Source: G965220825 sp965220825 (GTDB lineage Bacteria; Pseudomonadota; Alphaproteobacteria; UBA828). Taken from it: a DNA stretch of 64,000 bases. Below, one piece after another: positions 41,696-50,060 of this stretch. Within the stretch, counting starts at the first letter, position 1; each line of letters begins with the position of its first letter. The position numbers and the translations under genes are program-made. The DNA lies in contig OZ244839.1 in assembly GCA_965220825.1 (NCBI GenBank), positions 2,728,001 to 2,792,000 on the forward strand. Reading direction: 5' to 3'. The notes beneath the pieces are model-generated. The model was given only the letters and a program-made list of their open reading frames with translations. It was not told the DNA's origin and did no database searches.

Positions 41696-43513
41696 CTACG
41701 CCGTGCCGCGCGCCATCTCCGCCCGCAGCGCGTCCGTTGCGGCTTCATCCACGGCGAGGCTGTCGTCTTCGGGGGAGCCGGTGACGGCGACGCCATACAC
41801 GTCGCGTGCGGTTTCCCGTGTGATGTAGCGCTCGGCCACGTCGTTCAGAACACGGGCGGGCTCGCGCTCGAGCGGGCTGCCGTAGCCGCCGCCGCCCTGG
41901 TCGCGCGCGCGCAGCCGCTCGCCGCCTTCCAGGTCGCACACCATGACGGCGGGATAGGGGTGCTCGCTGCCGTCCCGCGCGATCCTGGCGTTGCCGCCGA
42001 GCTGCGAGCCGGTGCCGCCGCGCACCCCCTTGGGCGCGCTCTCGAGCCCGTTGCAGACATGGAGAATGCGCATCGGGTCCTTGCGCGGCCCCATAATCAC
42101 CTCCGTCGCCGGCCCGCCGCGCCGCCGCCCGTGGCCCATGGAATCGGTCACCACATGCATCTTCTCGATCAGCACGGGGAAGCGCTGCTCGTTGATCTCG
42201 ATGCTGTCGCGATAGAGGAGGCCCGCGGCCACAGGCACGAACAGATAGTGCATGCCGTCGTTCTCGGCGGAGGCGCCGCCGCCGCCGCCCATCATGAACA
42301 TCTGGTTGATATAGGCCTCGCCGTCGCGGCGCCAGTCGGTGCCGGAGGCGACGCCCGCCGCGGCCGAGTTGCAGTAGTTGCCGTGGGCGAAGCCCTGGCC
42401 GTCGCCGAGTTCGGCGAAGGCGGACTGGGTGACGTTCACGATCACGTCGGTGAGATTGGTGGTGGCCACCGAGCAGCTATGGGGAAAGCGCGGAATGCCG
42501 ACCGCGCAGTTCTCCCGCAGCAGTACCTCGATGCGCCGCATGGTGCCGGAGTTGGGCGGCAGGTCCTCGCCGAGACAGGTCAGCACCCCTTGAACCGCGG
42601 CCATGGTGGAGGTGGTCTCGGTGAGGTTGAGGCCTGCGTCGATGCAGTCCACATTGTCCCGCAGGTCGACGGTGACTCGCGCTTCGTCCGGGTCTATGGC
42701 GATCTCCACATTGATCGGGATGCCGTCCGGCACCCAGGGTTCGATGGGATCGTGCGACTGGGCGCCCTTGAGAGTCCCCTTGGGCAGTTTGCGGATCGCC
42801 TCGATACAGCGGCGCTCCGAATAATCGAACCATTCGTCCACGAACTGCCGCACGGTGTCGGGGCCATATTTCGCGACGAAGGTCTTGAGTGCGCGCTCGC
42901 CGATCCGCGCCGCTCCCACCGCCGCGAGATAATCCCCGTACCACTGTTCGGGCACCCGGATGCGGCGTTCGCACATGCGGATGATGTCCTGGATGTCGCG
43001 GAAGTCCCGCTGCACCTGAACGCAGGGGAAGATCAGCGCGCCCTCCTGATACACATCGCCCGCCTGGGCCATGTAGGTGGTGGGCAGGCTGTTGCCGACA
43101 TCGGCCTGATGCGCCTTTACGGCGACGGTGAAGAAATGCTCGCCCTCATGGAACACCGGAACCAGGATGGTGTGATCGGCCGTGTGGGTGTTGCCGAGAT
43201 AGGGGTCGTTGTGGAGATAGGCGTCCCCCTCCGCATAGTCGGGGTGCAGGTCCTGCATGGACCTGGTCTGGATGTTGGTGCCCCAGACGTGGATCGGGAA
43301 TCCCTCGGCGACGGCGAGCACCTGGTTGTCGGAGGTGATCACCGCGCAGGAGAAGTCCCGCGCCATGCCGATGACGGAGGAACGCGCCGCCAGCAGCATG
43401 GTATTGGTCATGTCGCGGCAGACCGCGTCCATGCGGTTCGCCATCACCGGCAGCAGAACCGGATCGATCCGGTTCTCGCGTGCCGCTTCGGCCTTTGCCG
43501 TTGCTATCGCCAT
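41696..43513 (-). CDS. hyuB: Hydantoinase/oxoprolinase B subunit (HyuB)
   Basis: A 605-residue subunit of the hydantoinase B / acetone carboxylase alpha / 5-oxoprolinase C-terminal family. Features: DPVLLPVMANRMDAVCRDM, FSCAVITSDNQVLAVAEGFP, NDPYLGNTHTADHTILVPVF, LPPNSGTMRRIEVLLREN, a Gly-rich loop and YGSPLEREPARVLNDVAERY. It acts with HyuA, encoded immediately upstream (12-base gap), in ATP-dependent opening of a cyclic amide. Length is slightly above average. The exact ring substrate (hydantoin, 5-oxoproline, others) cannot be read. Confidence 0.92.
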   Translation of the reverse strand: MAIATAKAEAARENRIDPVLLPVMANRMDAVCRDMTNTMLLAARSSVIGMARDFSCAVITSDNQVLAVAEGFPIHVWGTNIQTRSMQDLHPDYAEGDAYLHNDPYLGNTHTADHTILVPVFHEGEHFFTVAVKAHQADVGNSLPTTYMAQAGDVYQEGALIFPCVQVQRDFRDIQDIIRMCERRIRVPEQWYGDYLAAVGAARIGERALKTFVAKYGPDTVRQFVDEWFDYSERRCIEAIRKLPKGTLKGAQSHDPIEPWVPDGIPINVEIAIDPDEARVTVDLRDNVDCIDAGLNLTETTSTMAAVQGVLTCLGEDLPPNSGTMRRIEVLLRENCAVGIPRFPHSCSVATTNLTDVIVNVTQSAFAELGDGQGFAHGNYCNSAAAGVASGTDWRRDGEAYINQMFMMGGGGGASAENDGMHYLFVPVAAGLLYRDSIEINEQRFPVLIEKMHVVTDSMGHGRRRGGPATEVIMGPRKDPMRILHVCNGLESAPKGVRGGTGSQLGGNARIARDGSEHPYPAVMVCDLEGGERLRARDQGGGGYGSPLEREPARVLNDVAERYITRETARDVYGVAVTGSPEDDSLAVDEAATDALRAEMARGTA

Positions 43514-43525
43514 CCTGATCCTCCC

Positions 43526-45613
43526 TCACCGGCTGCCGGCGTCGGTCTCCAGCAGGTAGTTCCGCCCCCGGGTTACCCTGGCCGCCGAACCCGGATAGAC
43601 GACGATCGTGGTGGTCGGCTCCTCCACGATCGCGGGGCCGTCCAATACCATTCCCGGTGCCAGATCGTCCCCGAGATAGAAGGGCGCGTCCAAGCTTCCG
43701 GCCTCGCCGAAATAGGCGCGCTGGGTACGCCTGGGCGCCGGCGGCGCGGCGCTTCCGGCGGGTTCGGCGGGGAGCGCGGGCTTGTCGAGGAACGCCGTAA
43801 TTCGCCCCTTCCAGTTCACGCACTCGATGGCGCCGCCCTCTTCCTTCACCGCATAGCGGCGGAAGTGCACGTCGTGGAAGGCTTCCACCAGCCGCTCCAC
43901 GTCCTGCGCCGTTTCGATGCGGTGCATGGGCATGGGTATTTCCATTTCCCATTGCTGGTTGATGTAGCGGGCCTCCACGAAATAGGTGCGTTCGAAGCGC
44001 GTGATTCCGCGGCCGCGAAGCTCCGCCTCGAAGCCGTCCATGCGCTCGGAGATGCCGGCCAGAGTCGCGCCGACGCCGTCGAAGTCGAAGCTTGCGGAAT
44101 GCGCGTAGCGGCTCCCGCTGAACTCGGTGACGATGTCGGAGAACTGCCCGCCGCACGCGCTGAGCGCGCCCGCCGTGCGTGGCACCAGCACCCGCCGGCA
44201 GCCCAACGCCTCGGCGATGGGGATGATATTGAGGCCGGCGGCGCCCCCGCCCGCCACGATGATGCTCTCGCCCGGATCCACACCGTCCTGCACGGTGATT
44301 TCCTGAATCGCCTTGATCATCTGCTCGCCCGCAAGCGTCAGCACGGCGGATGCCGCCTCGGCGAGGGCCAGATCGAGCGGCTCCGCGACCGCTGCGAGCG
44401 CGCTTCGCGCGGCTTCCACGTCGAGCGCCATGCGCCCGCCCAGGAAGTAGTCGGGATCGATATAGCCGAGCGCCACCGCGGCGTCGGTCACCGTGGGCTC
44501 GGTCCCGCCCTGGCCGTAGCAGGCGGGGCCGGGCCGGGCGCCCGCGCTTCGAGGACCCACGCGCAAGAGTCCGCCCGAATCGATCCAGGCGATCGAGCCG
44601 CCTCCTGCACCGACGCTGCGCACATCCACCGAGGAAAGGCCCAGATTGTGGCCGATCCACTCGCCCAGAAGCCACGTGTCCCGGGTGTATTTGATCTGCC
44701 CGTCCCGCACCAGACTCACGTCGAAGGTGGTACCGCCCGCATCCACCACGATCACGTCGTTGCCCTGGTCTTCCGCGCCCGCATAGGCGATCCCGGCGAG
44801 CGGCCCCATGGAGGGGCCGGACTTCACCGTGTAGACCGGCCGCGCCACCACGTCGTCCACATGCATCACTCCGCCCGAGGAGGTGCTGACCAGGATTTCG
44901 CCGCCATAGCCCGCCTCCCGCAGGTCGCCCTGAAAGGCGGAGAGGTGGCTTTGCATGAGCGGCTTGAGGGAGGCGTCGATAGCCGTGGACGAGGTGCGCG
45001 GGAACTCCCGGATGATGGGGTTGAGCTGGTGCGAAAGCGTATAGGGGATGCCCGGCAGGAGCTCTTCGATGAGTTCGCCGAGGCGCAGTTCATGGGCCGG
45101 GTTCGTGATGGACCAGAGCAGCGCCACGGCGACCGCCTCGATATGCCTGCCCGGCAGCCCTTCGATCACGGCCCGTGCCGCCGCCTCGTCCAGCGCCTTC
45201 TCCACGCCGCCCTCGGCGTTGATCCGCTCGGGAATCTCGAAGGTGAGGCGTCGCGGGATATAGGGCGGGGGGAACTCCATGGCGAGGTTGAGCGGCTCGC
45301 GCTTGCCGCCGTGGCGGTAGAGCAGCGTGTCGGGGAAGCCCTGGGTCGCGAGCAGGGCGGTCTTCGCCACCTTGCCCTCGATGATCGAGTTGGTGGAGCG
45401 CGTCGTGCCGTAGATCAGCATGGAGGTTTCGGCGATCAGCCGTTCGAGCGGCACGCCCGCCACGTCGCCCGCATTGGCGAGCGCGTTGCGGAAGCCCTCG
45501 AAGGTGCGGTCGGGTGTGGTCAGCGCCTTGCCGACGGAGAGCCTGCCTTCACCGTCCGCCACCACCACGTCGGTGAACGTGCCACCGGTATCGACCGCAA
45601 TGCGATAAGCCAT
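43526..45613 (-). CDS. hyuA: Hydantoinase/oxoprolinase A subunit (HyuA)
   Basis: A 695-residue ATP-dependent subunit of the same enzyme. It opens YRIAVDTGGTFTDVVVADG, has MLIYGTTRSTNSIIEGK, VIVVDAGGTTFDVSLVRDG and SVGAGGGSIAWIDSGG, characteristic of hydantoinase A, then IIVAGGGAAGLNIIPIAEALG. Encoded 24 bases after the iron-dependent alcohol dehydrogenase gene and directly before hyuB, so the three are probably one operon. Confidence 0.94.
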   Translation of the reverse strand: MAYRIAVDTGGTFTDVVVADGEGRLSVGKALTTPDRTFEGFRNALANAGDVAGVPLERLIAETSMLIYGTTRSTNSIIEGKVAKTALLATQGFPDTLLYRHGGKREPLNLAMEFPPPYIPRRLTFEIPERINAEGGVEKALDEAAARAVIEGLPGRHIEAVAVALLWSITNPAHELRLGELIEELLPGIPYTLSHQLNPIIREFPRTSSTAIDASLKPLMQSHLSAFQGDLREAGYGGEILVSTSSGGVMHVDDVVARPVYTVKSGPSMGPLAGIAYAGAEDQGNDVIVVDAGGTTFDVSLVRDGQIKYTRDTWLLGEWIGHNLGLSSVDVRSVGAGGGSIAWIDSGGLLRVGPRSAGARPGPACYGQGGTEPTVTDAAVALGYIDPDYFLGGRMALDVEAARSALAAVAEPLDLALAEAASAVLTLAGEQMIKAIQEITVQDGVDPGESIIVAGGGAAGLNIIPIAEALGCRRVLVPRTAGALSACGGQFSDIVTEFSGSRYAHSASFDFDGVGATLAGISERMDGFEAELRGRGITRFERTYFVEARYINQQWEMEIPMPMHRIETAQDVERLVEAFHDVHFRRYAVKEEGGAIECVNWKGRITAFLDKPALPAEPAGSAAPPAPRRTQRAYFGEAGSLDAPFYLGDDLAPGMVLDGPAIVEEPTTTIVVYPGSAARVTRGRNYLLETDAGSR

Positions 45614-45637
45614 GCCTCTCTCCCGTGATTGTCTAGG

Positions 45638-46855
45638 CTACCAGGCCGTCCGCAGGAGTTCGATCACCTGGTCCTCCGACGTCACCTGCCGCGGATTGCC
45701 CGCGACGATCACGTCCTGCAGCGCATCCGCCGCGATACCGGGGAAGTCTGCCTCGCCGACGCCCACATCCCGGAGACGCCAAGGCAGGCTGAGGTCGTCC
45801 CGCACCAGCTTCAGGACTTCGTCCGCCGCCGCGGCAGCCGCCTCTTCCTCGCTGAGGCCCGCGATGTCGAGCCCCATGGCCTCGGCCGTCCAGGCCTGGC
45901 GGGTCGCCGTCACCGGACGGTTGAAGGTCATCACATGGTGCATCATCACGGCCGACGTCTCCCCATGGGGGACGTTGCAGCGGGCACCCAACTGGTGGCC
46001 GATGCCATGGCTGAGCCCCAGAATCACATTGGCGAGACCGCAGACGGACATCCAGGCCGCCACCATGCACTGCCCGCGCGCCGCCTCGTCGCCCCCATCG
46101 CGCCGGGTCTCGCGCAGATAGCGAACCAGCATGGCCAGTGCGCGGTGGGCGAGTGCGTCGGTAAAGGGTTGGGCGGTCCTGGAGCAGAGCGCCTCGATGC
46201 AGTGGTCGACGGCGCGCATGCCGGTGCCGAGCCACAGGCGTTCGGGCGTCTCGAGGGTGAGTGCGGGATCGAGGATCACGGCCTTGGCGGTGATCCGGGG
46301 GTCCACATAGAGGTCCTTGACCTTGCGGTCTTCGTCGGTGATGCCGACGAAATAGGTGAACTCGCCGGCCGACAGCGTGGTGGGGACGGCGAACATGGGA
46401 ATCGGATCCCCGGTCAGCCCCGGCATCTCCACCTTGTCCGGATAGGTGAAGCGGATCATGTAGTCGTCCAGGCCGCGGGGCTCGTCGATGTCTTCCGCGA
46501 GGCAGATGGTCACCGCCTTCGCCGTGTCGTTGGGGGTGCCGCCACCGAAGCTGATTACGGCGTCCGCCTTCTTCGCGCGGGCGAACGCGGCGGCCGCGAT
46601 TACCGTCTTGCGCGGCACATGCTGCACCGTGTCGTGGAACACGCCGGCGCAGCGCCCGCCCGTCGCCGCGACCACCTTGTCCACAAGGTCGGTGCGCCCG
46701 GCCAGCGAGTTGCCGGTGACGATCACGGCACGGCGCAGGTCGCGCTTCTCCAACTCGGCCGCGAGGTTCGAGAGGCAGCCGGAGCCGAAATGGACATCGT
46801 CCATCGGCAGCATGGTGAAGCGGCCGTTCAACGCCGCTTTGGGAAGCACGAACAT
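45638..46855 (-). CDS. Iron-containing alcohol dehydrogenase family protein
   Basis: A 405-residue NAD(P)-dependent dehydrogenase of the Fe-ADH / maleylacetate reductase superfamily. The cofactor loop ISFGGGTPNDTAKAV, the PTTLSAGEFTYFVG segment, and the metal ligands in GMRAVDHCIEAL, LSHGIGHQLG and NVPHGE are present. Start taken at MFVLPKAALNGRF (46855); a longer open frame upstream is not supported. It leads the hyuA-hyuB operon, which suggests an alcohol, aldehyde or maleylacetate-like step linked to the ring-opening enzyme. Confidence 0.9.
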   Translation of the reverse strand: MFVLPKAALNGRFTMLPMDDVHFGSGCLSNLAAELEKRDLRRAVIVTGNSLAGRTDLVDKVVAATGGRCAGVFHDTVQHVPRKTVIAAAAFARAKKADAVISFGGGTPNDTAKAVTICLAEDIDEPRGLDDYMIRFTYPDKVEMPGLTGDPIPMFAVPTTLSAGEFTYFVGITDEDRKVKDLYVDPRITAKAVILDPALTLETPERLWLGTGMRAVDHCIEALCSRTAQPFTDALAHRALAMLVRYLRETRRDGGDEAARGQCMVAAWMSVCGLANVILGLSHGIGHQLGARCNVPHGETSAVMMHHVMTFNRPVTATRQAWTAEAMGLDIAGLSEEEAAAAAADEVLKLVRDDLSLPWRLRDVGVGEADFPGIAADALQDVIVAGNPRQVTSEDQVIELLRTAW

Positions 46856-46956
46856 GGATCGGAGTCTCCAAAGGGATGGGCGGAACGAGGCGGTGCGGAG
46901 CAAACCATGCGTCCGAATTGTCTGTCAAACAGGACGGTTTGCGGGGCGGGGCGGGC

Positions 46957-47739
46957 TCACTCCGGCACGAGGCCGCAGCTCACGCCGCCGTCGATGGTAA
47001 GTGCGATCCCGGTGATCCATTGGGCTTCGTCGGAAGCGAGGTAGACGAAGCCTCCGGCGATGTCCTCGGGCCTTCCCACGCCCAGCGGATGGAGCTTCTC
47101 GAGCCGGGCCTTGAACGCCTCCGGCTCATCGAGCTGCGAGAGGTGGTAGTCCACCATCGGGGTCTGCACCCAGCCGGGGCAGATGCAATTGACGCGGATG
47201 CCGTGCTTCGCCCCGTCGAGGGCCAGGCATTTGGTGAGCGTGACGACGGCGCCCTTGGACGTGCCGTAGGCGACCTGTCCAGGCGTTCCGATCAGCCCGG
47301 CGATGGAAGCGGTGTTCAGGATCGCCCCGCCGCCGCGCTCGCGCATATGGCCCCAGACGGCCTTGGCCGCGCGGTAGATGCCGGTGACGTTGACATCCAT
47401 CTGACGGTCCCAGTCCGCGCCCGTCACCCGGTCCACCTCGCCGATCACCGCCTGGCCTGCATTGTTGACCAATATGTCGATCCGCCCGAAGGCGCTGATC
47501 GCATCGGCCACCATCGCCGCCACGTCTCCGTCCTGCGCGACATCGGCCGCGATGGCGCGCGCGCGTCCGCCCGCCCTCTCGATCTCGCCGGCCGTCGCCT
47601 CGTTGTCGGCGGCACTGAGCCCCGCACAGGCGACCGCCGCGCCTTCCCGCGCGAAACGCAGCGCCGTCGCCCGTCCGATTCCGGATCCGGCCCCCGTAAC
47701 GACCGCCGTCTTCCCCGCAAGCCGCCGCGTCCCGGCCAT
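46957..47739 (-). CDS. Short-chain dehydrogenase/reductase
   Basis: A 260-residue SDR: TGAGSGIGRATALRFAREG, NNAGQAVIGEVDRVTG, NTASIAGLIGTPGQVAYGTSKG with Ser-Tyr-Lys, and a C-terminal GIALTIDGGVSCG. The form is close to 3-hydroxybutyrate/3-oxoacyl reductase types. It lies 101 bases upstream of the Fe-ADH gene on the same strand, so it may join that operon. Divergent from another SDR gene at 47895. Confidence 0.9.
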   Translation of the reverse strand: MAGTRRLAGKTAVVTGAGSGIGRATALRFAREGAAVACAGLSAADNEATAGEIERAGGRARAIAADVAQDGDVAAMVADAISAFGRIDILVNNAGQAVIGEVDRVTGADWDRQMDVNVTGIYRAAKAVWGHMRERGGGAILNTASIAGLIGTPGQVAYGTSKGAVVTLTKCLALDGAKHGIRVNCICPGWVQTPMVDYHLSQLDEPEAFKARLEKLHPLGVGRPEDIAGGFVYLASDEAQWITGIALTIDGGVSCGLVPE

Positions 47740-47894
47740 GCCGCGCCCTCCGTGTAGCCTCGCATCCAGTCTCCGCTCGCCCGCCCTTTCCGCAAGGGTC
47801 TTCGTAGAGACGCGCACATCGTTCCACGCGGGCTGGATGTCTTCCGCGGGCTTCCCGACCGGGGTAGTGTGGGAGGAGCGGCAAGGAGGTAGCA

Positions 47895-48647
47895 ATGCGT
47901 GTGGCGGGGTGTGCGGCGTTCGTGACCGGGGCGGCCGGCGGCATCGGGCAGCAGCTTGTCGCGGAACTCGCCGCGCGGCGGGCGAAGCGGATCGTGGCGG
48001 CCGATCTGCCGGAGGCGCTCGAGAAGGTCCGCTTCCCGGAGCGCGCGGGCGTGCAGCCCCTGGCGCTCGACGTGACGGACGAGGCGGCGGCGGGAGCGGC
48101 GGCCGCTGCCTGTCCGGACGTGACGCTCGTCGTGAACAACGCGGCCATCGTCTCATTCAAGGGCTTGGCGGAGCTCCCCGACCTCGCAGGCGCCCGTCGC
48201 GAGTTCGAGGTGAATTTCTGGGGCTATCTTCATGTTGCCCGCGCGTTCGCGCCCGTGCTCGCGCAGAACGGCGGCGGGGCGCTGGTGCATGTGCTCTCGG
48301 AGGTGGCGCGGGTGAGCGCGCCCTTTGTCGGCGCCTATTCGGCGTCCAAGGCCGCGGCGTGGTCCGCGACCCAGTGCCTGCGCGCCCAGCTACGCGCCCA
48401 GGGCACCCATGTGCTCGCCGTCTTCCCGAGCTCCACCGACACCCCCATGCTCGCCGGTATCGGCGGTGACAAGCAGCCGCCCCAGGCGGTGGCACGCGGG
48501 CTCCTGGATGCGCTGGAAGAGGGTGCGGAGGACGTATGTGTGGGTGCGCATTCCATCGCCACCGAAGCCCTGCTGCGAAGCGACCCGAAGGCGGCGGAAA
48601 GGGAGTTTGCCGCGTTCCTCCCCGGCGCCGAGGACATCCCGGACTGA
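47895..48647 (+). CDS. Short-chain dehydrogenase/reductase
   Basis: A 250-residue SDR with FVTGAAGGIGQQLVAELAAR, VNNAAIVSFKG, the Ser at HVLSEVARVSAPF and YSASKAAAW. It has a shorter beta-2 to alpha-3 region than its neighbour and a C-terminal tail ending FLPGAEDIPD. GGCAAGGAGG precedes the ATG. Divergent from the SDR at 47739. Substrate unknown. Confidence 0.88.
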   Translation: MRVAGCAAFVTGAAGGIGQQLVAELAARRAKRIVAADLPEALEKVRFPERAGVQPLALDVTDEAAAGAAAAACPDVTLVVNNAAIVSFKGLAELPDLAGARREFEVNFWGYLHVARAFAPVLAQNGGGALVHVLSEVARVSAPFVGAYSASKAAAWSATQCLRAQLRAQGTHVLAVFPSSTDTPMLAGIGGDKQPPQAVARGLLDALEEGAEDVCVGAHSIATEALLRSDPKAAEREFAAFLPGAEDIPD

Positions 48648-48665
48648 GGCTCCTCGGGCTGCGCG

Positions 48666-50060
48666 CTATCCGCGGGTCTCAGCCCGGTCGCCGAAGAGCA
48701 GCGTCACGTTGATCCGCCGGTTTCCGTAGCCTTCCCGGAAGCGGACGGAACCGCTCTCGTGAATCAGGCTGGAATCGAAGACGACCGCCCGGTTGCAGCG
48801 ATAGGGCACGCGCACCGGCGCTTTCGCCGCGCGCGCGACCTGCGCTTCCAGCGCGGCCGGATCGAAATTGTAGTCCTCGAAGCCCCAGTCAGGCGGCGCC
48901 GCGGCATCGTAGACCGTGAGGCCCGCGGCCTCGGGGTCCGGACACGCCTCGTCCGGGGAGATCCAGAAGTTGACGTTGACCGCCGCCTTGTCCGCATGTT
49001 TGCGGGTGCCGCCGCCGGTCTGCCCGTATTTGAAGGCCCACATCTGCGCGAGCCGGTGCGCGCCGAAGATGGCGGGAAGGCGCTCCCGCAACGCCTCCGC
49101 AAGCCGGAGCAGCACAGGATGGTCGAAGCCCTCATGCAGATAGGCGCCCAGATAGCCGCCATGGTTCTTGCAGTCGAACCAGATGGTGGCCTCCAGGCAG
49201 AAGCGCCGAAGCGCGGCGAGCGCCGGCGGCGTCAGGAGGCCGTCGATCACGGCGATCGAAGGCCGGGAGCTCGTGTAGCGTCGCGCGATGGCGGGAACGT
49301 CCAGCGCGGGGTTCAGCACCGGCGAGACGGCGTTTTCGGGTGGACGGTAGACCACCCGGTTGAAGACGGCGCCGATCCGCCGCCGCTCCTCGGCGGTCAA
49401 AGCGCGCGGGATCGAGGGCGCATCCTCGCCACCGAAGCCCGCAAGCACGTCGCGGAACCCGTCGCGAACCGCGTGGAATGTGGGCGGCAACCGGTTCGCG
49501 GCGAGCAGGTACTCGATCTGCTCCGAATCGTGCACGATCTTCGCGCGAGAGGCGCTCTGGAACGTGATCTTCTGGGCGGGGTCCAGCTGTGCGGTGCCGA
49601 TCGCGGGATCGATGCCCCACCAGGCCGAGCCCCGATGCAGAGCGAGCGCCTCCCGAAAGGCGTGGACGGCCGCGTCCAGCCGGCCCTGCCGCTTCAGCGC
49701 GGTTCCGAGATTGGCGTGGGCGGCGGCGGCATGGGGGGCGGTGCGCAGCGCGGCGCGGAAGGCGCGCTCCGCCGCCTCGTCGTCTCTCTGCCGCAGCGCG
49801 AGATTGCCGAGGGCGATAAGGAGGCTTGGCTTCTCCGGCGCGAGGGCCGCGGCGGCCTCGAGACTCGCCCGCGCCTCCTCCAGCGCGCCCCGGTCCTGGG
49901 CGACCAGGCCGCAGACATAATGCGCGCCGGCGTCCCGCGGGTTCCGCGCGAGCACCGCCCGGCCGATGGCTGCCGCTTCGCCCCGCCGCCCTGTGCGATA
50001 GGCGGCGAAGGCCCGGCCGAGGTCCGGTACGGGCTCAGCGGCGCCGGACGAGCCCCTCAC
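48666..50060 (-). CDS. TPR protein fused to an Fe(II)/2-oxoglutarate oxygenase-like domain
   Basis: A 464-residue protein. Residues 14-150 hold about four tetratricopeptide repeats (YRTGRRGEAAAIGRAVLARNP and similar, then ALGNLALRQRDDEAAERAF). The C-terminal half is a double-stranded beta-helix: metal ligands HxD at His355/Asp357 (KHADKAAVNVNFW), distal His434 (SLIHESGSVRF) and a 2-oxoglutarate-binding Arg at 448/449 (RRINVTLLFG). All three iron ligands are present, so it is likely active; the target may be a protein side chain or a small molecule. It starts at a GTG 26 bases inside the ligase gene upstream, which couples their translation. Confidence 0.83.
   Translation of the reverse strand: MRGSSGAAEPVPDLGRAFAAYRTGRRGEAAAIGRAVLARNPRDAGAHYVCGLVAQDRGALEEARASLEAAAALAPEKPSLLIALGNLALRQRDDEAAERAFRAALRTAPHAAAAHANLGTALKRQGRLDAAVHAFREALALHRGSAWWGIDPAIGTAQLDPAQKITFQSASRAKIVHDSEQIEYLLAANRLPPTFHAVRDGFRDVLAGFGGEDAPSIPRALTAEERRRIGAVFNRVVYRPPENAVSPVLNPALDVPAIARRYTSSRPSIAVIDGLLTPPALAALRRFCLEATIWFDCKNHGGYLGAYLHEGFDHPVLLRLAEALRERLPAIFGAHRLAQMWAFKYGQTGGGTRKHADKAAVNVNFWISPDEACPDPEAAGLTVYDAAAPPDWGFEDYNFDPAALEAQVARAAKAPVRVPYRCNRAVVFDSSLIHESGSVRFREGYGNRRINVTLLFGDRAETRG

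Noticed and set aside
41453..45628. A 1391-codon open frame on the plus strand
   Set aside because: It is antisense to hyuB and hyuA, which carry clear family motifs, and it starts inside the palindromic repeat. The translation is low-complexity and unlike a protein family.
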